Made by a program: the position numbers and the translations under genes. The notes beneath the pieces were generated by a model. It was not told where the DNA came from. It saw only the letters and a program-made list of their open reading frames with translations, and searched no databases. 64,000 bases of DNA from SIG452 sp045541975. Its GTDB lineage: Bacteria > Bacillota > Clostridia > UMGS1840. Below are positions 37,761-46,704 of this stretch, piece by piece; positions within the stretch are counted from its first letter, which is position 1; each line of letters starts with the position of its first letter. The stretch is from NCBI GenBank assembly GCA_045541975.1, contig JAZQKB010000039.1, forward strand, positions 1-64,000, in the 5' to 3' direction.

Positions 37761-38726
37761 GTGGCAACAGATTATCGTAGCAATCATTCTCAGCTGGTGC
37801 GTAATTTTTTATCACACAAGCTGACCATTGAGGGAAAATCTCCGCTAACGGTCAAAGAATATGCCTATGATTTGCAAACTTTTTTCCGTTACCTGGTAAA
37901 AGAAAAGGAACATCTTACTACTCCCATGGAGGAAGTGGATATTTCCCGCGTGGACATTTCCTTTATGGAATCCATTGAAATTACAGACATATACGAGTAT
38001 TTAATGTACTTAAGCAAAGAAAAAGGAAACGGCGTAAAATCCCGTGCCAGAAAACTTTCTGCCATTAAATCTTTTTATAAATATCTTTCCGTGAAGATGC
38101 ATCTTTTAGAAAAAAACATCGCCAAGGATTTGGAAATGCCAAAGATGCCCAAAACCCTTCCCCGCTATCTGGAATTAGAAGAAGCCAAACAACTTTTAAA
38201 CTCGGTTGACGGAAAACAAAAAGAACGGGACTTTCTGATGCTCACCATTTTGTTAAACTGCGGACTTCGTGTTTCGGAGCTACAGAACATCCGTTTGTCA
38301 CACATTCGTGGAAACACCTTAACGGTGACCGGAAAAGGCAACAAAGAACGGCAACTGTTTTTAAATGATGCCACAAGAAAAGCTCTAGACGATTATTTAG
38401 CAGTCCGCCCCCAGGGAAAAACAGACTATCTGCTGCTTTCCTCCCGGGGAAATGCCATTTCTGTGGCAGGCATTCAATACACCATGAAAAATCTGTTTCG
38501 GAAAGCAGGGCTGGACGCCACCAAGCTGTCTACCCATAAGCTTCGGCACACAGCGGCAACCCTCATGTATAAACATGGAAAGGTAGACATTAAAACTCTG
38601 CAGAAGGTGTTGGGGCATGAAAACTTAAACACCACTGAAATTTACACACACACCGACGATTCCTTGGTAAAGGAAGCAATTGATTTAAATCCCTTAGCTC
38701 ATTTTGAGAAAGAAGAACAAAAATAA
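37761..38726 (+). CDS. Tyrosine recombinase, XerC/XerD type
   Basis: 321 residues with an N-terminal SAM-like core-binding domain and the full catalytic set: Arg in CGLRVSEL, Lys in GKGNKER, HKLRH, His in LGHENLNTTEIYTH, and the Tyr nucleophile. Length and the single-domain layout fit Xer proteins that resolve chromosome dimers. The start is GTG, 7 nt after GGAGG. No attachment site or phage gene is near. The N-terminal ~100 residues are slightly longer than average. XerC, XerD or a relative cannot be distinguished. Confidence 0.88.
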   Translation: MATDYRSNHSQLVRNFLSHKLTIEGKSPLTVKEYAYDLQTFFRYLVKEKEHLTTPMEEVDISRVDISFMESIEITDIYEYLMYLSKEKGNGVKSRARKLSAIKSFYKYLSVKMHLLEKNIAKDLEMPKMPKTLPRYLELEEAKQLLNSVDGKQKERDFLMLTILLNCGLRVSELQNIRLSHIRGNTLTVTGKGNKERQLFLNDATRKALDDYLAVRPQGKTDYLLLSSRGNAISVAGIQYTMKNLFRKAGLDATKLSTHKLRHTAATLMYKHGKVDIKTLQKVLGHENLNTTEIYTHTDDSLVKEAIDLNPLAHFEKEEQK

Positions 38727-38752
38727 ACAAAAATGAAGAAAGGATGTGCGCT

Positions 38753-39148
38753 ATGCTGACATGTAGTTTGGTAACCGGTTCGGAAGGCATGTATAACATT
38801 ACTGCCGAAATCAAAAAACAGGTGGAAAAGCAAAACTGGAAGGACGGTTTGTTACTGATTTACTGCCCTCACACAACCGCTTCGGTTGTGATTAGCGAAA
38901 ATGTGGATGTGGATGTGAAAGCGGATATTTTATCGGCAGTCAGTCAGGCGTTTCCCAAACGGGACGACCATCTGCATTACGACGGAAATTCCCATGCACA
39001 CATCCGTTCTACTGTTGCAGGTGTATCCGTAAGTTTGATTGTGGAAAACAAAAAACCTGTGTTAGGGCAATTTCAGGGCGTTTACTTTATGGAGTTTGAC
39101 GGTCCCAGAACCCGAAATTATTTTCTCAAATTTATTCCCACTGCGTAG
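38753..39148 (+). CDS. YjbQ/UPF0047-family protein
   Basis: 131 residues. GLLLIYCPHTTASVVISEN, HDGNSHAHIRS-type (here YDGNSHAHIRS) and GQFQGVYFMEFDGPR are the family landmarks. Related proteins have weak thiamin phosphate synthase activity in vitro; the cellular role is unclear. The ATG at 38753 is favoured, with AAAGGATG at normal distance; an in-frame ATG at 38744 falls within that site. It is 26 nt after the recombinase gene and ends at a strong terminator. Confidence 0.9.
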   Translation: MLTCSLVTGSEGMYNITAEIKKQVEKQNWKDGLLLIYCPHTTASVVISENVDVDVKADILSAVSQAFPKRDDHLHYDGNSHAHIRSTVAGVSVSLIVENKKPVLGQFQGVYFMEFDGPRTRNYFLKFIPTA

Positions 39149-39161
39149 ATTATTTGGAATG

Positions 39162-39196
39162 AAAAAACGGTATTGCGATGCAATACCGTTTTTTTC
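39162..39196. terminator. Terminator between yjbQ-like and SASP genes
   Basis: AAAAAACGGTATTGC and GCAATACCGTTTTTT around a GAT loop; symmetric, so bidirectional. Confidence 0.85.
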
Positions 39197-39235
39197 ATGC
39201 TTTAAAAAGCCGTGAATAAATTCCTAAAAAGGAAC

Positions 39236-39427
39236 TTATTTCATGTTGTTTTCGTAGGACTGGATCATTTTTTTAACCATCTGACCGCCTACAGAACCTG
39301 CTTCTTTGGAGGTTAATTCGCCGTTGTAACCCTGTTTTAAGTTTACACCAACATCCTGAGCAGCTTCCATTTTGAATCTGTTTAACGCTTCTTTTGCTTC
39401 GGGTACTAAGTTCTTTTTGCTTGCCAT
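39236..39427 (-). CDS. Alpha/beta-type small acid-soluble spore protein
   Basis: 63 residues. EAKEALNRFKMEAAQDVGV and YNGELTSKEAGSVGGQMVKKMI are the two conserved blocks of alpha/beta SASPs, including the Glu-Leu GPR cleavage region (NGELTSKE). These coat spore DNA and protect it from UV. GGAGATTTTAG lies upstream of the ATG. A SigG-like promoter (39525-39553) is consistent with forespore expression. Confidence 0.95.
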   Translation of the reverse strand: MASKKNLVPEAKEALNRFKMEAAQDVGVNLKQGYNGELTSKEAGSVGGQMVKKMIQSYENNMK

Positions 39428-39524
39428 AACGATTCTAAAATCTCCTTTTCGTAATTTATCTTCCCTAAAAAATACTGTTGGAAACCTTCGTAATCCAAAA
39501 AGTTTTTTTCGTGGAAGACAGTCA

Positions 39525-39553
39525 TAGTTTGTGAAGATATCCGAAATATATGC
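39525..39553 (-). promoter_or_regulatory. SigG-like promoter of the SASP gene
   Basis: Minus strand GCATA (39553-39549), 17 bp, CAAACTA (39531-39525), close to the SigG consensus GHATR-17/18-CATNHTA with one mismatch. Confidence 0.4.
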
Positions 39554-39595
39554 TGGAAATTTTTATCGTTTTTTGGCTTTTTTATTTTAAAAGAA

Positions 39596-39835
39596 TTAAG
39601 CTGTTAACACTTTCACCCGAACACCGGGAAGTCTTCCTAAGTTCCCTGATAAAGAATTGATTTCATCGGGAGCAGCATCAATCACCACAGAAATAATGTT
39701 TAAGTTTTTTTCTCTGTATGGGATTCCCATTCTGCCAACCACTTTATCGGCATACTGATGCAAAAGGGTATTCACTTTGTCACTGACTGATGCATCTTCA
39801 ATCATCATGGCAATTACTGCAATTTTTGTTTCCAT
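39596..39835 (-). CDS. TM1266-type ACT-like regulator (iron-only hydrogenase system)
   Basis: 79 residues with the ferredoxin-like ACT fold pattern: KIAVIAMMIED, VNTLLHQYADKVVGRMGIPYREKNLNIISVVIDA and LPGVRVKVL. Proteins of this kind are annotated as putative hydrogenase-system or NikR-like regulators and are often near hydEFG. No hydrogenase gene is in this window. AAGGAGAATATACAT precedes the ATG. Ligand and target unknown. Confidence 0.85.
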   Translation of the reverse strand: METKIAVIAMMIEDASVSDKVNTLLHQYADKVVGRMGIPYREKNLNIISVVIDAAPDEINSLSGNLGRLPGVRVKVLTA

Positions 39836-39867
39836 ATGTATATTCTCCTTATTTGGATTATTTTTTT

Positions 39868-39898
39868 AAAAAGGGGTTGTAACCATACAACCCCTTTT
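39868..39898 (-). terminator. Terminator 3' of hpf
   Basis: AAAAGGGGTTGT and ACAACCCCTTTT flank AACCAT. On the minus strand it lies after the structured repeat copy B. Confidence 0.75.
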
Positions 39899-39928
39899 CT
39901 TCTTATTCATTTACTGAGCCACTTTGGT

Positions 39929-40054
39929 AAGGCGAAGAGAAAATGATGCAGAATTATGCAATCGAATCAAAGCTTCGCTTTGACAAGCCCGAAGGCGTAT
40001 ATGCTATACGCCGAGCGGTGAGATTCATCGATTCTGCGCATTTTATCAAGCCGT
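39929..40054. repeat. Structured three-stem repeat, copy B
   Basis: The outer stem pairs AAAATG and GCAGAAT (39948-39954) with ATTCTGC (40031-40037) and CATTTT. Hairpin 1 is TCAAAGC/GCTTTGA (39967-39983). Hairpin 2 is GGCGTAT/ATACGCC (39994-40012), a base-pair change relative to copies A and C. CCCGAA precedes and GAGCGG follows hairpin 2. It abuts the hpf stop and lies before the terminator at 39868-39898. Confidence 0.75.
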
Positions 40055-40055
40055 A

Positions 40056-40610
40056 TTATTCTACATCCAAAATGCCGTACTTTTCATCTTTTCTCTTATA
40101 CACGATGCTGATGCCGTCATTTTCCGCATTACGGAATGCGAAGAAGGTATGTCCCAATAAGTTCATCTGCAGGATTGCTTCGTCCACAAACATGGGTTTT
40201 AACGCAATCACTTTAGAACGGGCAACGGTAAATTCCGTTTCTTCGGGAGCATAAAGAGTTCCCTTTTCTTCTTCGTCCGCTTCAAAATCCTGGAAAGTTT
40301 CGGCGATAGCAGAAGCTTTTTTAATTTTGTTTTCGATTTTGGTTTTATACTTTCTGATCTGCTTTTTCAAGTTTTCCATCAGTTCATCCATTGCGGTCCA
40401 GATATCGGCATCCGCCTCTTCCACACGGAAGATGGTGTCTTTATAAAAAATGGTTAATTCCACAATGTAGGTATCTTTGATGAGAGACAGAGTTACGGTT
40501 GCTTGGGCAGTATCGTCAAAGATCTTGTCGAACTTAGAAAGCTTTGCCACAAATTTTTCTTTAAAGCTGTCTTTCGCCTGGAATTTTCTTTCGTTAAAAA
40601 TTACTCTCAT
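40056..40610 (-). CDS. hpf: Ribosome hibernation promoting factor, long form
   Basis: 184 residues. The N-terminal S30AE domain (MRVIFNERKFQAKDSFKEK, YKDTIFRVEEADADIWTAMDELMENLKKQIRKYK) is followed by a linker and the C-terminal dimerisation domain (ALKPMFVDEAILQMNLLGHTFFAFRNAENDGISIVYKRKDEKYGILDV). It pairs 70S ribosomes into 100S in stationary phase. The start at 40610 follows AAAGGAGAATCAGT; the open frame upstream to 40760 runs into fumarase sequence and is not coding. Confidence 0.95.
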   Translation of the reverse strand: MRVIFNERKFQAKDSFKEKFVAKLSKFDKIFDDTAQATVTLSLIKDTYIVELTIFYKDTIFRVEEADADIWTAMDELMENLKKQIRKYKTKIENKIKKASAIAETFQDFEADEEEKGTLYAPEETEFTVARSKVIALKPMFVDEAILQMNLLGHTFFAFRNAENDGISIVYKRKDEKYGILDVE

Positions 40611-40723
40611 ACTGATTCTCCTTTGTGTTAGCCGATCCGAATGGAAAATCCGTAAATATCGGTTCCGTCTTCCGAACCGAGCTATTATTTTTATGGAAAG
40701 TGGAAACTCCACTCCAAAACGAA

Positions 40724-41563
40724 TTAAAGAACTTTGGTGAGATGACGGGAAACGTGGCAACAGATGTTTACCGCTACGGGTAAGCCTGCAATATGAGTGG
40801 GATGGTCAATAATGTTAACCCAAAGTGCGGTGTTATTGCCGCCTAAACCTGCAGGACCAATATCGGTTGCATTAATTTTTTCCATCAGTTCCTTCTGCAT
40901 TTTCTGATACAGAGGCTTTTTGGGAACGGTACCGATTGGTAAGGTCAATGCCACTTTGGAAAGTTTGGCCGCCTGCTCAAAATCGCCGCCTACACAAACG
41001 CCAACCACAATGGGAGGACAGGGATTGGGGCCTGCAGAGCGAACTGCATTAAGCACCACATCCACCACACCTTCATACCCTGCGGAAGGTGCCAGCATTG
41101 CAATTTTGCTCATGTTTTCACTACCAAAACCCTTGGGTGCGATGGTAATTTTTAACGCATCACCGGGAACAATGTCGTAGTGAATAATAGCAGGGGTGTT
41201 ATCTCCCGTGTTCACACGGTCTAAGGGGTCTGCCACCACAGATTTTCTTAAGTAACCGTCCACATAACCCTGACGGACACCTTTGTTGATGGCTTCGGTG
41301 AGGTTGCCTTCCACATAAACTTCCTGGCCAACCTCTACGAAGAAAACTGCATACCCCGTATCCTGACAGATGGGGATTCTTTCTTCTTTGGCAATGTCTG
41401 CGTTCACAACCAGTTTTTCTAAAATGTTTTTGCCAACGGCACTCTGTTCGGTTTTGCAGGCATTACAGATGGAATGATATGCATCGTCTGGCAGAATGGT
41501 ATTGGCATCAATGCACATCTGCCGAACGGTTTTGGTAATATCAGTTGCTAAAATGGTTTTCAA
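40724..41563 (-). CDS. Class I fumarate hydratase (or tartrate dehydratase) alpha subunit
   Basis: 279 residues with the three iron-sulfur ligands PICQDTG, GPNPCPP and GVCVGG. It converts fumarate and malate when paired with a beta subunit carrying the swivelling domain. No beta-subunit gene follows; the next gene is hpf. The start is TTG, after AGAGGAGCGATTATA. The end is complete (CCHVSRHLTKVL). The window alone cannot show whether the beta gene is elsewhere or lost. Confidence 0.9.
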   Translation of the reverse strand: MKTILATDITKTVRQMCIDANTILPDDAYHSICNACKTEQSAVGKNILEKLVVNADIAKEERIPICQDTGYAVFFVEVGQEVYVEGNLTEAINKGVRQGYVDGYLRKSVVADPLDRVNTGDNTPAIIHYDIVPGDALKITIAPKGFGSENMSKIAMLAPSAGYEGVVDVVLNAVRSAGPNPCPPIVVGVCVGGDFEQAAKLSKVALTLPIGTVPKKPLYQKMQKELMEKINATDIGPAGLGGNNTALWVNIIDHPTHIAGLPVAVNICCHVSRHLTKVL

Positions 41564-41586
41564 TATAATCGCTCCTCTTATTGGTT

Positions 41587-41603
41587 ATATTCGACACGAA
41601 TAT
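41587..41603. promoter_or_regulatory. Perfect palindrome upstream of the fumarase alpha gene
   Basis: ATATTCG, ACA, CGAATAT, about 24 nt upstream of the start codon. It may be an operator or a small leader hairpin. Confidence 0.4.
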
Positions 41604-41652
41604 CCCAAAATCCTTTTTTTACAGAAATATTTTTAAATATTTTCGTGATTTT

Positions 41653-44600
41653 TTAAAATACCCAGTTAGGCATAATTTTCAGTTTGTTCACATAGGCAGG
41701 ATCCACAGGGATTCCTGTTAATACAGGATAGAATACTGCAAACATTGCTATCGCCAATACACACACTGCCAATGCTCCCCAAAGGGATTTTCCTTTTTTT
41801 GCCAGTTGCTTCCAATAATATCCCAATCCCAGTGCCAAAAAGCCAACCATGGGGAAATAGTGATACATAAAGGTACAACGGGTCACAAACATCCAAGGCA
41901 ACATCTGACTGAAATATCCTGCAAAAATGACAAATGCCGCTAAAGAAACTTTCTTTTCTTTCACACAGCGAATCATTGTGTAAATAATGCCTGCCAGTCC
42001 GCCCCAAATCAAAATGGGATTGCCGAAGGTGGCAATGGTTTCACGGGAACCGTTTGCCAGAACCACACCCTGATGCATCCAGAGCGGTTTTGCATCAATC
42101 ATCCACTGATACCAGTTTGCACTGTAGGGGTGTGTTGCCGTTAACTGACTGTGGTACTTAAACATATGTTCCTGAGCAGAAATAAATCTCTTCCAAGTCA
42201 ACGGTTCGTTAAAGCAACCAAAATACGGAATGTAGGTCAGATAATAAATCAGGAATGGAATCAAGGCGTATAATCCCAATGACCACAGAATCAGTTTTCC
42301 AGCCTGGGTATTTTTCGGTGCTTTTTTGTAACGAAGCCAAATAGCAAACAGATAAATGGCTCCAAGACCGATACCGGGGTAAATTGCCGCCCATTTTACA
42401 GCAGCACCACAACCAAACATTACGCCGGAGATTCCCAAAAACAGCAAGGTTTTCCAGTTAATTCCCCGCTCTATATATTCGTGCACAAATTCCAAAAGAA
42501 AAGCAAACGCCCCGATAATAAAGAATACCATAAAGGAATCAATAGAAGAAATCCGGGTATGGGATAAGTGCATAAATCCAAAGGTGAAAAGCACCGTGGT
42601 AAGCAACGCAACTTTATTGTAGCGAAGCAGTCGTTTTGCCAAAAGATAAAACATAGGAATCATCAGAATGGCAAAGAACACACCCATAAAACGAACGCCT
42701 AAGGTGTTCCATCCGAATAAACTGATACCAATGGTGATGAGCAGTTTTCCAAGAGGCGGATGGGTGGTTTCATACATGGAAAGGTCGTTTTGATATTCAT
42801 ACGCTGCACGACCGTGATAAATTTCGTCAAAATAAAAGCTGTTTTCGTAGGAAGGATCTGCAGGAACGGTGTATGGCTCATCGGAAAATGCCGAAGTTTC
42901 GGTACCTGCAGGTGCGTCCACGGTATAGGGAATCTGATTCCCCATTGTATCAAAGAAAGCAAATTCACCCCATTCGGTGATTTCATCGGAACCGTTTGCC
43001 AAAACTTCCAAGATAACAGTATCTATCAGAGGATTAGTAAGCTTCTCCTGTTGCCAGCTGAATACATAGGTGGATTTTTCCTGTTTTCCGTTAAAGTTTA
43101 CATAGGCACCGATATCCGGCCCTTCATAACGAAGCTTGAAATTTCTTAAGCCGTAACCCGCAAAGTAGCAGATTTCAGATACTTCCGAGGTTTCCTGCAA
43201 CCGGAAGGTAACAGTCTGCCCTCTTGCAATTTTTGCATAAGTCTGCGGGGTATTATTGGTACTTCCCAAACGGTAGAACGCTGCACCGCCGAAAATGACC
43301 ATCACACATAAAATAGCAACGGCACTCTTCCAAGTGAATTGTTCGGAATACTCCCGTACCTTTCGTTCTTTTTTTGGGTACTGTTCCACAATCACGGTAA
43401 CGGTTTCCCATACCAAATACCACAGTGTAGCTAAATTTACAACAGATGCAACTACAAAAAGCATATTGTAGTAGTCAGCGGAAACGCCTGCCAGATATTT
43501 TAAGGCAAAATCCAGATTTAAAAAGTAGGTTAAACTTAAAAGACAAGAAATGCCAAAGTATTTTTTCTTACCGGTAACCACAAAGGAAAGCATCATCAGA
43601 ACCGGAACAAAATACCAGTAACGCTCGTGCATTTTGGAGCCAAGCATCACAATGGCAAATAAGTAAGTGCCAAAAATTAAAAACAGGTTTTTCTTATCTT
43701 TATTGAAGATTACGGCCAACATACCGCCCAGCACACAAACTGCCATCAGAATGGTGCCCCATTTTTCAAAGGTGAGGAAAATAAAGTTGTCGGTAATGGG
43801 CTTCATATTACCGTTTAACAAACCAAACAGATTAAAGGTATTTAACGATGCATAGGGATAGGACGAGAAAGTTTCCATATATTTGGAAATTAAGAATCCC
43901 AAATCAGGCACACCGTTTCTGAAAGGCATCATGGAAATACTCATCAGCGCCAGTGCAAAAACGAAGGTAACAACAAGATTCCAGAGGATTTTAAACACCT
44001 TGGGAAAACGATTTTTCCATTTGGGAATTAAAACTAAAGAATCACTCTTAATAAATAAAATCGCAACCAAAGGAGCGAACAAAAAGCTCTGAGGTTTGGT
44101 CAGTGCAGAAAGCGTGAACAACAAGGCGGAAAGAGTCAGCTTTTCTTCCAGTAAAAACCGGAAAGTGAGAAGCATCAGATAGCAGAAAACACCGTCTGTT
44201 TGTCCCCAATAGGTACCAGTAATGAGGAAGGAGGGAAACAGCGCTAACAAGAGCGTAAAACCTAACTGTTTCGGCTGCGGATACCGTTTACTGTATGCTC
44301 TTAAAAGCTCGTAACCAATGAGTCCTTCTGCAAGGATTCCAGGCAGTTTCACAAACAGCTTGGTAAGATATTCACCGCCGCCAAGCAGATTGTTTATCCA
44401 GCCGAAAAAGCCGGTCATCATAATATAAAGGGGTGGATAATCGCAAAAATACCCTTCGGCATAAAAACCGTTTAAGCCTTTTGCAGCTTTATTCATCCAG
44501 GCACTGTAGGTCCCCATGTCCACAGCGTATCCCTCAAATTGAGGTGCAATAAAAATCTTCACCAGGGTAACCACGCCCAGCACTGTCAATGCAGCCACGG

Positions 44601-44706
44601 TGGGCTTTCGTTGTTGGTTGGGTTTCTGCAGACGGTTATTCTGATCCTGATAAATAAACCACATAAACGCTGCAAAAATTAGCACAAGAATCATAGAAGG
44701 TTGCAT
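41653..44706 (-). CDS. Two-module GT-C / PMT-family glycosyltransferase
   Basis: 1017 residues with about 20 hydrophobic segments. Residues ~1-440 form one GT-C-like module with an acidic DMGTYSAWM loop; a soluble beta-rich stretch follows (FYRLGSTNNTPQTYAKIARG to about residue 600). The C-terminal module from about residue 620 resembles protein O-mannosyltransferases, with FDEIYHGRAAYEYQ, HPPLGKLLI and RISSIDSFMVFF. Donors are probably polyprenyl-phosphate sugars; the acceptor is unknown. GGAAAGGAATG precedes the ATG. It follows trhP by 30 nt and could be in one transcript with trmR-trhP. Confidence 0.85.
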   Translation of the reverse strand: MQPSMILVLIFAAFMWFIYQDQNNRLQKPNQQRKPTVAALTVLGVVTLVKIFIAPQFEGYAVDMGTYSAWMNKAAKGLNGFYAEGYFCDYPPLYIMMTGFFGWINNLLGGGEYLTKLFVKLPGILAEGLIGYELLRAYSKRYPQPKQLGFTLLLALFPSFLITGTYWGQTDGVFCYLMLLTFRFLLEEKLTLSALLFTLSALTKPQSFLFAPLVAILFIKSDSLVLIPKWKNRFPKVFKILWNLVVTFVFALALMSISMMPFRNGVPDLGFLISKYMETFSSYPYASLNTFNLFGLLNGNMKPITDNFIFLTFEKWGTILMAVCVLGGMLAVIFNKDKKNLFLIFGTYLFAIVMLGSKMHERYWYFVPVLMMLSFVVTGKKKYFGISCLLSLTYFLNLDFALKYLAGVSADYYNMLFVVASVVNLATLWYLVWETVTVIVEQYPKKERKVREYSEQFTWKSAVAILCVMVIFGGAAFYRLGSTNNTPQTYAKIARGQTVTFRLQETSEVSEICYFAGYGLRNFKLRYEGPDIGAYVNFNGKQEKSTYVFSWQQEKLTNPLIDTVILEVLANGSDEITEWGEFAFFDTMGNQIPYTVDAPAGTETSAFSDEPYTVPADPSYENSFYFDEIYHGRAAYEYQNDLSMYETTHPPLGKLLITIGISLFGWNTLGVRFMGVFFAILMIPMFYLLAKRLLRYNKVALLTTVLFTFGFMHLSHTRISSIDSFMVFFIIGAFAFLLEFVHEYIERGINWKTLLFLGISGVMFGCGAAVKWAAIYPGIGLGAIYLFAIWLRYKKAPKNTQAGKLILWSLGLYALIPFLIYYLTYIPYFGCFNEPLTWKRFISAQEHMFKYHSQLTATHPYSANWYQWMIDAKPLWMHQGVVLANGSRETIATFGNPILIWGGLAGIIYTMIRCVKEKKVSLAAFVIFAGYFSQMLPWMFVTRCTFMYHYFPMVGFLALGLGYYWKQLAKKGKSLWGALAVCVLAIAMFAVFYPVLTGIPVDPAYVNKLKIMPNWVF

Positions 44707-44736
44707 AAGATTACATTCCTTTCCTGCCTGATAATT

Positions 44737-46017
44737 TTAACATATCGGTAAGCCGCTTACTGATTGGTTGGAAGCATCTTCCTGCCATTTACATTTACGG
44801 CGAAGCATAGAGTTTTTGGGAAATTCCTGCTCGGAATAGATACTCACAATTTGCTGAGCGTGAGGAGCCGATTCCATTTCTTCCCCATCGGGATTACGAA
44901 GGTCAGAAGCCGTTAACAGAACGCTTTCTCCCTTTGTGGTTAACACATCCAAAATATCATCCCGATAGAATTTATTTCGCTGCTCAATATAGAGCCGTTT
45001 ATTTTCCTTGTCATAATCTTTGACCACACCCACTAAGGTGTAATCTCTCACATAGTCAGAGGTATGCACCAGCTGACCGTCAGCATAGGGATTACCAAAG
45101 TAAAATCCTTTGCAATACTCTCTGTGGCTTACCTTGTTGACCTCCTCCAAAACCTCAGGGGGTAAGCGGTAGTCATCTGGATTTTTCTTGAAAATATCCA
45201 GTGCTTTTCGGTAAGCATTGGTGGTGACTGCCACATAGTAAGGGGTTTTCATTCGTCCCTCAATTTTAAAGGAGGTAATACCTGCTTTCACCATCTGGTC
45301 CAAATGCTCAATCATGCACATGTCTTTGGCATTCATAATGTAGGTGCCGTGCTCACTCCCGCCGATGGTGAACGGATAGTTGGGACGTTTCTCTTCGTAG
45401 AGTTTATATTTCCAACGGCAAGGCTGTGCACATTCCCCACGGTTGGAGTCTCTGCCTGTCATATAGGCGGATAAAAGGCATCTGCCCGAATAGGAAATGC
45501 ACATGGCACCGTGACAAAAGGCTTCCAAATCCAAGTCTGGATTGGTATTTGCACGGACGGTGGCGATTTCGTCTAAGGTCAGTTCTCTTGCCAAAACCAC
45601 TCGTTTGGCACCCATATTATAATAGGTGTTGCAGGCAACGGAATTTAGGATATTTGCCTGGGTACTCATATGAACCTCTAAATCGGGACACCATTTTTTG
45701 ATTAAGCAAAGTGCTCCCAAATCGGATGCAATTACGGCATCAATGCCCAGTTCATATGCTTCACGGATGGCATGCTCCAAAGTGGCAAAGTCACCGTCCC
45801 GCATCACCATATTGCAGGCACCGTAGAGCTTCATGTTATATTTTTTCTTGATTTCGATAGCTTTTTTTAGATAATCGCCCGAAAAGAGCTGTTGGGGTGC
45901 CCGAAGGGAAAGTCCGTTTAAGCCGATATAGGCGGCATCCGCACCGAAAACTCCTGCGGTTTCCAGTTTTTCTAAGTCTCCTGCAGGAGATAATAATTCT
46001 AATTTTTCTAAATTCAT
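44737..46017 (-). CDS. trhP: U32-family tRNA wobble-uridine hydroxylase (TrhP-like)
   Basis: 426 residues. ELLSPAGDLEKLETA, EAFCHGAMCISYSGRCLLS and RGECAQPCRWKY, with the iron-sulfur cysteines, are the U32 signature. TrhP proteins form 5-hydroxyuridine at tRNA position 34 using prephenate. The neighbour upstream, 14 nt away, is a TrmR-like methyltransferase that acts on that same base, which supports this over a collagenase-like peptidase role. In Bacillus the order is similar (yrrM-yrrN-yrrO). RlhA, acting on 23S rRNA, is an alternative. Confidence 0.88.
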   Translation of the reverse strand: MNLEKLELLSPAGDLEKLETAGVFGADAAYIGLNGLSLRAPQQLFSGDYLKKAIEIKKKYNMKLYGACNMVMRDGDFATLEHAIREAYELGIDAVIASDLGALCLIKKWCPDLEVHMSTQANILNSVACNTYYNMGAKRVVLARELTLDEIATVRANTNPDLDLEAFCHGAMCISYSGRCLLSAYMTGRDSNRGECAQPCRWKYKLYEEKRPNYPFTIGGSEHGTYIMNAKDMCMIEHLDQMVKAGITSFKIEGRMKTPYYVAVTTNAYRKALDIFKKNPDDYRLPPEVLEEVNKVSHREYCKGFYFGNPYADGQLVHTSDYVRDYTLVGVVKDYDKENKRLYIEQRNKFYRDDILDVLTTKGESVLLTASDLRNPDGEEMESAPHAQQIVSIYSEQEFPKNSMLRRKCKWQEDASNQSVSGLPIC

Positions 46018-46031
46018 ACAGACACCTCTGT

Positions 46032-46685
46032 TTATTTCTTAACGGTTAAGGAAACACCGTCTCCGATAGGGATAACCACCGTTTCCAGTTCTTCATCGTG
46101 GCTGATGGCATCTAAGTACATCCGCAGTCGCTTGACAATGGTTTTCTTTCTTAAAATCAGCAAATCATCATTTGCTACCATGCCTTTATAAAGCACATTG
46201 TCGGTAACTAACACCCCACCCTTGGGGAGCAATTTCTTAAGATAGGGAATGTAGTCATAGTATTGCCCTTTTGCGCTGTCTAAAAAGATAAAATCAAAAG
46301 TTTCCCCTTCTGCCACAAGCTCTTCCAAAACTTCCATTCCGTCTCCGTTTTTAGGGAAAATGCGACTTTTTAATCCTCGTTCTTCAAACAATTTGCATGC
46401 CTCTGCAAAGTTTTCGGGATTTTTTTCCACGGTAACGATGGTAGCATCCTCACCGATGGCTTTTGATAGAATCACCGCAGAACAACCAATGCCTGTGCCT
46501 AATTCCAGCACCTTTTTCGGCTGCTTTATCATCGCCAAAAGATAAAGAAGCTTGGTGGTTTCAGGCTTTGCCACGGGGATATCACGATCCATGGCAAAAT
46601 CGTATAATTTTGTCACATCCTCCGTCACAAGGGAACGGATATAGCGAAGTATAAATTCAAAATTGATATACTGTTCTTCAATCAT
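46032..46685 (-). CDS. trmR: O-methyltransferase, TrmR-like
   Basis: 217 residues. The SAM site VLELGTGIGCSAVILSKA, FDFIFLDSAKGQY and VTDNVLYKG match the catechol O-methyltransferase-like family that includes B. subtilis TrmR (YrrM), which methylates 5-hydroxyuridine to 5-methoxyuridine in tRNA. The start at 46685 follows AAAGGAAAAAACACT; a longer frame to 46760 crosses a hairpin array and is not supported. trhP follows 14 nt later. Confidence 0.88.
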   Translation of the reverse strand: MIEEQYINFEFILRYIRSLVTEDVTKLYDFAMDRDIPVAKPETTKLLYLLAMIKQPKKVLELGTGIGCSAVILSKAIGEDATIVTVEKNPENFAEACKLFEERGLKSRIFPKNGDGMEVLEELVAEGETFDFIFLDSAKGQYYDYIPYLKKLLPKGGVLVTDNVLYKGMVANDDLLILRKKTIVKRLRMYLDAISHDEELETVVIPIGDGVSLTVKK

Positions 46686-46704
46686 AGTGTTTTTTCCTTT
46701 ATTA

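Noticed and set aside
40611..40760. Upstream extension of hpf by 50 residues
   Set aside because: It overlaps the fumarase gene and lacks homology; a strong ribosome binding site precedes 40610.
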